Shown here: piece by piece, positions 50,024 to 64,000 of the stretch
Numbering within the stretch: position 1 is the stretch's first letter
Layout of the letters: the number at the start of each line of letters is the position of its first letter
Source: Hetaerina americana
Lineage: Eukaryota > Arthropoda > Insecta > Odonata > Calopterygidae
DNA length: 64,000 nt
Assembly (NCBI GenBank): GCA_022747635.1
Contig: JAKTNV010000017.1
Span: forward strand, 310,001-374,000
Direction of reading: 5' to 3'
Notes under the pieces: model-generated
Seen by the model: only the letters and a program-made list of their open reading frames with translations
Told to the model about the DNA's origin: nothing
The model's database searches: none
Program-made: the position numbers and the translations under genes

Positions 50024-51436
50024 ATGGTTACCATCCTTGGAGGAGGAATCAGTGGATTAGCTGCGGCACATTATATGCTAAAGTTTAAAATACAGCCCTC
50101 TGGAGTAATCTCTCTCATCGAAGCGGCGCCTGAAGTTGGAGGTTGGATAAAGTCAACTTTGCGGCCTGACAGTACCTTGTTCGAGCACGGACCGAGAACC
50201 ATACGTCCGAAGGGAAATCAAGGAGCAAATACGTTGGCACTGATAGAGGAATTAGAGTTGAGCAGTAAAGTGAAGCCGATACGGTCTGGCCACCCGGCTA
50301 CTAGAAACAGACTTGTTTATGTTGACAAACAGCTATACAAACTACCTTCAAGTCTCTCTTCCGTCTTTTTAAAGAGCAAACCGTTCAGCAAGCCGTTGGT
50401 TTTTGCAGCTATTACAGACTTAATGTCTCCCAGGAAATCCTGTAAGGATGAACCTATTTACGACTTCGTAGCCCGACGATTTGGGAAGGATATAGCTGAA
50501 TATGCTATTAGCCCATTGATATGTGGAATTTGTGCAGGAGATGCCAAGGAGGTGTCGGTAAAATTTTTGATGAGGTCGTTGTTTGAGGCAGAGCAAAGAC
50601 ATGGGTCTGTAATTAAGGGTTTGATTTCTTCTATATTCAAAGAAAAGGAAAAACCGAACTTTCATTCAGCACTCGTATCTAAAGCCGCTGACGAGAAATG
50701 GAATGTATGGTCATTAGAAGGTGGGTTACAGTTACTTCCCAAAACCCTGGAGAACAGCTTAAGAAACAAAGGAATTTCCATTAATCTCAGTTCCCCCTGT
50801 CAATCCATATCCTTTGCTCATAATAAAGTAATCATCAAGGCGAACCAAAGTGAAATAGTTTCTAACCATGTGATCAGTGCCTTACCAGCATGGAAATTAG
50901 CTCCCTTGGTAAGCTCTCAACATCCTGAGTTGAGCCACAATTTATCTAGCATTCCTTTCGTTACAGTTGGTGTAGTGAATCTCAAGTTTCCCAAAAATGT
51001 GTTAAATGAATCTGCCTTTGGTTTTCTGGTCCCACCTTCACAAAAATTACCAATACTTGGAATAGTTTATGACAGCTGTTGCTTTCCACAAAACGAAGAC
51101 TGTACTGTCTTAACTGTCATGATGGGGGGCAGATTTTTAAAAGAGCATTTTGGCAAAGTTCTTCATCCGGAAGTTGCTGTACAAACTGCAATAAAACATA
51201 CCAAAGAAATTCTAGGCATTACTCAGGAGCCTTGTGACTATAACGTATCCATCTTAGAGAATTGTATACCTCAATATATTGTTGGTCATGATGAAAGAAT
51301 GGACAATATATACAAGTATATTCAAAAACACAAATTGCCCCTTAGCCTAGTTGGTGCGTCATACGAAGGTGTTGGTGTTAATGATGCAATAATGTCATCT
51401 CTAAGAGCTGCTCTTAGATTGAAAAAACTAGGTTAA
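50024..51436 (+). CDS. PPOX: Protoporphyrinogen oxidase, single exon
   Basis: FAD flavoenzyme (EC 1.3.3.4) that oxidises protoporphyrinogen IX to protoporphyrin IX, the penultimate step of heme synthesis, on the mitochondrial inner membrane. The open frame is 470 aa, near the 477 aa of the human enzyme, so it is full length. The N-terminus has the dinucleotide-binding loop ILGGGISGLAAAHYM at residues 4-18, followed by LIEAAPEVGGWIKS. FEHGPRTIRP is the conserved substrate-side motif, SPLICGICAGDAKEVSVKF lies near residue 170, and the C-terminus has GASYEGVGVNDAIMSSLRAA, which closes the FAD site. No intron interrupts it. The sequence before the ATG, ttttaattcagg, resembles an acceptor, so a 5' UTR intron is possible. 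AATAAA at 51501-51506 is a likely poly(A) signal. It is head-to-head with RWDD1 (about 0.93 kb apart). A decayed partial copy follows at about 51865. Confidence 0.96.
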   Translation: MVTILGGGISGLAAAHYMLKFKIQPSGVISLIEAAPEVGGWIKSTLRPDSTLFEHGPRTIRPKGNQGANTLALIEELELSSKVKPIRSGHPATRNRLVYVDKQLYKLPSSLSSVFLKSKPFSKPLVFAAITDLMSPRKSCKDEPIYDFVARRFGKDIAEYAISPLICGICAGDAKEVSVKFLMRSLFEAEQRHGSVIKGLISSIFKEKEKPNFHSALVSKAADEKWNVWSLEGGLQLLPKTLENSLRNKGISINLSSPCQSISFAHNKVIIKANQSEIVSNHVISALPAWKLAPLVSSQHPELSHNLSSIPFVTVGVVNLKFPKNVLNESAFGFLVPPSQKLPILGIVYDSCCFPQNEDCTVLTVMMGGRFLKEHFGKVLHPEVAVQTAIKHTKEILGITQEPCDYNVSILENCIPQYIVGHDERMDNIYKYIQKHKLPLSLVGASYEGVGVNDAIMSSLRAALRLKKLG

Positions 51437-51500
51437 ACATTATACATTTGTGACAATTTATTGGGCGACTGGGTAAGCTGTGTTGTACTCTGATTAATCA

Positions 51501-51506
51501 AATAAA
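51501..51506 (+). terminator. PPOX poly(A) signal
   Basis: AATAAA 65 bp after the PPOX stop codon, the first canonical signal downstream. Confidence 0.65.
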
Positions 51507-51864
51507 GATATTCAATTATTAGTGGAAATGATTTATTTTACAGAATAATTATAGTTTATCGAGGCTTACAAATTCACATCTAAACAATATTTACAAAAGA
51601 ACACTCGAAAAGTGATTGCAAAATTTTTTTCACAGAAAATTTCTAATACCATTCTTGCAAATACACTGCGAAGATCTGATTAGATTTGGAATGTGACCAA
51701 TGGGAGCCAACTCCAGCAACTGTTCACGTCCCCACTGAAAATAAGATAGTATTGGAATAAAGTACATAACCCCATTTATGGTACCCAATAGATTAACACA
51801 AATGTGGTAGAGGAAATTTAAAATTTACAAAATGTGGACCTGTGTGAAAAAGAAATAGGCCATT

Positions 51865-52185
51865 ATTGAATGCTGGCCATAAATCTCTCGGAACATCCTG
51901 CAAAGTGGAAACTTTTTCTGACTTTGTAGCATGGCAATTTGAGAATGATACAGCTAGATTTGCTATCAGTCCAGTTATAAATGAAATTTGTGTAAAAGAT
52001 GCCAAGGAGGCACCTGTAAAACTTTTGATCACATCACTGTTTGAAGCAGAGCAAAGGAGTCTGTAATCAAATGTTTGATTTCTTCTATTTTCAAATACAA
52101 GTTTCATTCAACACCCATTCTAAAGCCATTCATGAGAAATGGAATTTATGCAAGTGTCAACTCCATTTTGCCAAAATCCATTAGA
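51865..52185 (+). pseudogene. Decayed partial copy of PPOX
   Basis: This stretch repeats the middle of the neighbouring PPOX gene (roughly its 50425-50745). The readable frame gives SDFVAWQFENDTARFAISP and KDAKEAPVKLLITSLFEAEQ against the parent's YDFVARRFGKDIAEYAISP and GDAKEVSVKFLMRSLFEAEQ. After that the frame breaks with a stop at SL*, yet nucleotide similarity continues through the parent segments for VIKGLISSIF, FHSALVSKA and EKWNVW. It begins about 430 bp downstream of the PPOX stop in the same orientation, so it looks like a partial tandem duplication that lost both ends. Neither the FAD-binding N-terminus nor the C-terminal GVGVND region is present, so it cannot encode an oxidase. 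Confidence 0.85.
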
Positions 52186-52190
52186 GTAGG

Positions 52191-52410
52191 GCTTACAAGT
52201 TATAGTGGTTATTGACTGGCCAGCAACATACAGGGAGGAAATTCAGGAAAATATTACGGAGAATGTTTCTGGGAGAGAAACCCCATTTCTCTCTCTGCCA
52301 AACATCTGTTAAAAAACATTAAATAATTATCCACCCTGAAGACAACATGGTCAGACCTGACCGTTTGGAAGAGTGAGATATTAAGAAGCATTTCTAAAAA
52401 TACGCTAATT
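52191..52410. repeat. Dispersed repeat, copy 1 (between PPOX and TAF13)
   Basis: Blocks acaagttatagtggttat, ccagcaacatacagggagg and ccaaacatctgttaaaa recur in the same order and spacing at 53145-53370, with roughly 70% similarity by eye. It starts where the PPOX pseudogene ends. Family unknown. Confidence 0.7.
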
Positions 52411-53144
52411 GTAATAATATAAATATATATGCATCTGGTGTGCTGTTTTGAAATTGTGCAATTTTTGTCATTTTTAGGCTTTGAATATAAATTTATATCA
52501 GTACTATGTTCCCTATTTATCTGATATTTTGAGGTAACACAGTTTTTTAAAATTGGGGCTCCATTGGATATTTGGTAAGAACTACAAAAAAAATGCACAA
52601 TTTAATAACAATGGACAAAGAAGCCATAACTATTTAGTTGCAACGTAGAAAGAACATCTTCAGAATTATTAAGGAGAAAACAAAATGCTATATCATTCCT
52701 CTGTTTTCTCTGGTAATTCGACCAATTACTTTTATATTCCTTGATTTGATGGAACTTCTTTCTCATGAAATAGCAAGTAACTTAGATATTTCACATGTTT
52801 ATTCCATGATCTGGATTTTCTGAAAAACGGCATCAGGTGGAACATATTGGATGGACAATGTGCATATGGCGCTGTGCAGTTGGGGAGGGGATTTCAGCCT
52901 CTGAGCAGATGAAATAGTTGGAAATTACAGAGCCATTGACTAGCATGGGTGATGTTCTGCCAATCTGTGGCTAATATTTTTAGCACATAGGGGAGGGGGA
53001 AATGTTCAAAATTTTGTTTATGATTATTTTAATCATAGAAATGCTTTTTAACCCCTGACACTTATAAGATGTATCTAAGAAAATACTTAGAAAAATATCA
53101 TTAACCATACCAGAGACAAATTTGAAAAAATACAAAAGCGCAGG

Positions 53145-53370
53145 GTCTACAAGTTGTAGCGTGCGATGACTGCCCAGCAACATATGAGGGAGGATCTTCA
53201 GGGGAAAAGGTTATGAAGCATGTATCTGGGAGAGGCATTTCCCTTTTTCCCAAACATCTGTTCAAAAATAAATATTCACTTAATTTTGTACGTTCATTTT
53301 CCACCATGAAGATAAGGGGCGGCCTCACTTCGAAAGTGTGAGATTTTAAAAAGAATTTCCAAAAAAAAAC
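53145..53370. repeat. Dispersed repeat, copy 2
   Basis: Direct-orientation partner of 52191-52410: acaagttgtagcgtgcgatg, cccagcaacatatgaggg and cccaaacatctgttcaaa. Either a transposon family or an old local duplication. Confidence 0.7.
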
Positions 53371-53582
53371 AATTTTAAACGATTTTTTGAACACCTCAAT
53401 CCTGTGTTGTGGAAAACCTTGACGAACTTAGTGGAACAGGAATCCTGTTTCCCACCTCTCCATCCAAATCACAAGCTACAATCAATAGCACTAAATACCA
53501 ACCCTTACCTACGTGTATACCTAAACGACACCATATATACCTGCCCTCTGAGTGTTTTGTTCACCTGATATATTATTTTATT

Positions 53583-54209
53583 TTACTCTGGTGAAGACGA
53601 CATACCAGCATATTTCACTTCATCGAAGGCTTTCCTTGCCTTCTTCAGCTCTTCGTTCATCGTTAGGAGATCTTTCACTCTTGCGTACTTTCTTTGATCT
53701 TTTCGGACTAAAAATACTATGTCTTCTACTTGTACGCGGCCGGTTCTTCCGATTTCCATTGCTTTATGGGTCTGAAATAGCAAACCATTATGAATATCAT
53801 AGAGTAAAAAAATATTGTTCAAAATAATAAAATTGCAATAATACCATTTCTGTGATAAATTCAATTACTAGATCTTCCAATAAATCCACGCTTTCCGTGT
53901 AGGGGTTTTGATCATCACCGAATCCAAACATCATGCAACGTAATTCCTTCGAAAACAAACGTTTTCGCCCAGAAAGAGTTGCACCCAATGGAATTTCTGT
54001 TTCTTCTTCTTCAAACTAAACAAAGCAACGAACTCCAGAGTAAATAAATGAAAGTTTTACATAATAAATTTGAATGCCAAACACTGCCAAATAAGTCTCA
54101 ATGTCACCAGTCCAGTAGACACACAAAAACTAAAAGACCGTTTAGTTAAATAAAAATATCGCGAGTTAGAAATATCTACCTGGTCAAATGCATCGTCAAT
54201 ATTAGTCAT
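53583..54209 (-). CDS. TAF13: TFIID subunit TAF13 (3 coding exons)
   Basis: TAF13 pairs with TAF11 through a histone fold in TFIID, the RNA polymerase II promoter-recognition complex. Coding exons in transcript order: 54180-54209, 53845-54015, 53583-53771. They join in phase 0 with GT-AG introns and give 129 aa, close to the 124 aa of the human protein. Visible signature: MTNIDDAFDQ, an acidic FEEEET run, then GRKRLFSKELRCMMFGFGDD, NPYTESVDLLEDLVIEFITE, and after the second intron GRTGRVQVEDIVFLVRKDQR and KYARVKDLLTMNEELKKARK, ending in AGMSSSPE. The first coding exon encodes only ten residues, and a cag directly before its ATG could be the acceptor of a 5' UTR intron. The gene is divergent from MED12, whose ATG lies 1.6 kb away. 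A possible poly(A) signal (reverse complement of tttatt at 53577-53582) touches the stop codon. Confidence 0.95.
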
Positions 54210-55834
54210 CCTGAAAAATTAAAAACGATGTTGATTTCAGTCACTGTCTACTACGAGAATTCCAAACAAAAAACAGACCTTTAGTAATGTCACTTCCAAT
54301 TATATCGGGTTACTATTTTTTCCCAATTAATACAATCAATTTATTCTTCATTGCTCTTAATGTAATACTTTTTATTTGAAAACTTAAGTGTGGCTATGAT
54401 TACTTCAATTGACAGTATCAAACACAAGTATTACCTTGATGATGCCGCTTACACCACAATGATAAATCCGTTGTTAACAGCACTATCGACGCTTCTAACT
54501 ACTCATTTGTTAGAATTGATAGCCTTCCGTAGGAGAGAGTAGCGGCGTAACATCATAGAGGAGACGCGAAATAAGGAAAAGACACAAGCAATTCCAACTT
54601 CTTATATTTTTATGAATTCACTATCGGCGATCTCGGAACAATTCCCTGATTGAGTCTCTCTGCCAGCCGCTATTTTCACATACCGGCCTGGGTGACTTTT
54701 TCTCAACAATTAATATTGATGGAGATTTTGTACAATGTAATGGGAAAAATAAGTAGTTTTGTCAAAGCTTTTCCCAATCAATTACCTTAATCAACGCTTA
54801 TTTATTAATTATTGGTCATGTTAATAAGAGAGGGATATATTTTTTCTGTATTCACGGCCATGCAATGCCCGTTTTTCTACTTAATGTCATCTGATCACCC
54901 CTTTTGTCATGTTTGCCTCTAAACGAGGAAGTCAATTTCTCTGCAATATATTATAGATGTACGTAAAAATCGAGGCATGTTCGCAATTTGCGCGTTGTAA
55001 TTACCATCTTTGTGAGTAATTGAGAACTAGGTCAACTAACATGGTAAGGGCATCTTAACCAAGCAACTTTCCTGCTTGACGAAAGCAGTAGCGCCATTTC
55101 GCACAACAACACGCTTGCCAACCCCAGATTATTTTTGACGTTTGACTTCCAAATTTGAGCATAGATGGCTCTCCAATGCAAGGTGTTTCATTAAGAAAAT
55201 TACGAGTTTCGTCTTAATGTTTATGACACATCTAAAGCCTGTAATCCCTGTAATAATCAATTAAAACCAAACTTCCTAAGGAATAATTCAAATAAGTAAA
55301 CTCTAAGCCGACTAATGTTAGGTTCGTCAGTTACTTGAAGCAAGGTTAGTGTCAAAATTAAAATCAGCCATTCAAACAATTTTGTAAACATTGAATATGT
55401 TGAAAGTTTGTGTCATTTTCAAACTATAGAAATGTCTCCGGAATAGTTTAGAGTACTTTAATATTCAATTCTAACGGATTTCCACATGTTAAATTTTCAT
55501 TTGAGGTATGTTTTCGTTCGTGCACACTGAATTCAGTGTAATTGAATGTTTTGCAGCGTTATGATCACTTCACTTGAAATGCATTTATTTTGCGCATTAG
55601 CTATGTTATTCAAAACTTGCATAATTAAGTGATTATTAAAGCAAGTGGTAGCTATTAATTCATTGTTGGACCAAAAATCCTGGCGGAAAGTTTGTTTTGA
55701 CTTCCATTATGACGATGCTACATAGCATACCAAAAATTTAAAGTTCTACTTGTTCTTTCTGAATGTGCCTACATTGGCACTTGTGAATTTTACTATATAA
55801 AGTTAAATTTATTCTACCTTGAAACATTTTATAG
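54210..55834. promoter_or_regulatory. TAF13/MED12 head-to-head intergenic region
   Basis: 1.6 kb between divergent TAF13 and MED12 start codons. AT-rich with no repeats recognised. Probably includes both promoters and 5' UTRs. Confidence 0.5.
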
Positions 55835-63800
<7,966 letters not shown>

Positions 63801-64000
63801 GTGAGTCCAAAATTTCAGTCCTAATTAGTCTACAATATAACTTATATGATTATCTCTCATTTTCTATTACTCCTGGGGTAATCAAGTATTATTTAATTAT
63901 TAAGAAATATTATAATATTAATTATTTAAAATTCTTATTTACTGTTGTGAAGTTAAATGTTTGGTGGAATGTCAATATAAGAACAGCTAAAAAATTGTTT

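Overview
Eukaryotic nuclear DNA, almost certainly from an arthropod and most likely an insect. It is AT-rich, has long introns with GT-AG boundaries, many degraded non-LTR retrotransposon (LINE) and SINE fragments, and long (TA)n microsatellites. The conserved genes are animal genes in single copy. The species cannot be named from the sequence alone.

Gene content sits mainly in the right half. One isolated coding exon at 31153-31248 (minus) looks like the first coding exon of the insect TULP4/Tusp gene; if so, most or all of 1-31152 is its first intron. RWDD1 (minus, five coding exons, 40442-49096, 235 aa) is complete. PPOX, protoporphyrinogen oxidase (plus, 50024-51436, 470 aa, one exon), lies head-to-head with RWDD1 and is followed by a decayed partial copy of itself (about 51865-52185). 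TAF13 (minus, three coding exons, 53583-54209, 129 aa) and the N-terminal part of MED12 (plus, seven coding exons, 55835-63800, 391 codons, running off the right edge) form another head-to-head pair. These are unrelated housekeeping functions (heme synthesis, DRG/ribosome-associated factor, TFIID, Mediator kinase module), though the TAF13/MED12 pair both belong to the RNA polymerase II machinery.

The left 31 kb and the introns are mostly repeats. A nearly full-length RTE-like LINE (12493-15855) has a likely 14-bp target-site duplication but is broken by stops, frameshifts and loss of the endonuclease Glu segment. At least nine shorter pieces of the same family are scattered through the window, including an internally deleted copy in RWDD1 intron 4. 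Others are a CR1/Jockey-like LINE fragment (11280-12390), a second RT tail (35740-36440), tRNA-derived SINEs, a pogo/Tigger transposase remnant, and a 1-kb piggyBac-like element with TTAA ends inside MED12 intron 4.

The least explained signals are a nearly perfect 84-bp-arm palindrome at 24788-24964 and a set of hammerhead-ribozyme-like cores (CTGATGA / stem / GAAA) at four sites, two of them in inverted-repeat settings. They may mark ends of Penelope-like elements. No rRNA, intact tRNA, CRISPR array or bacterial-type feature was seen.
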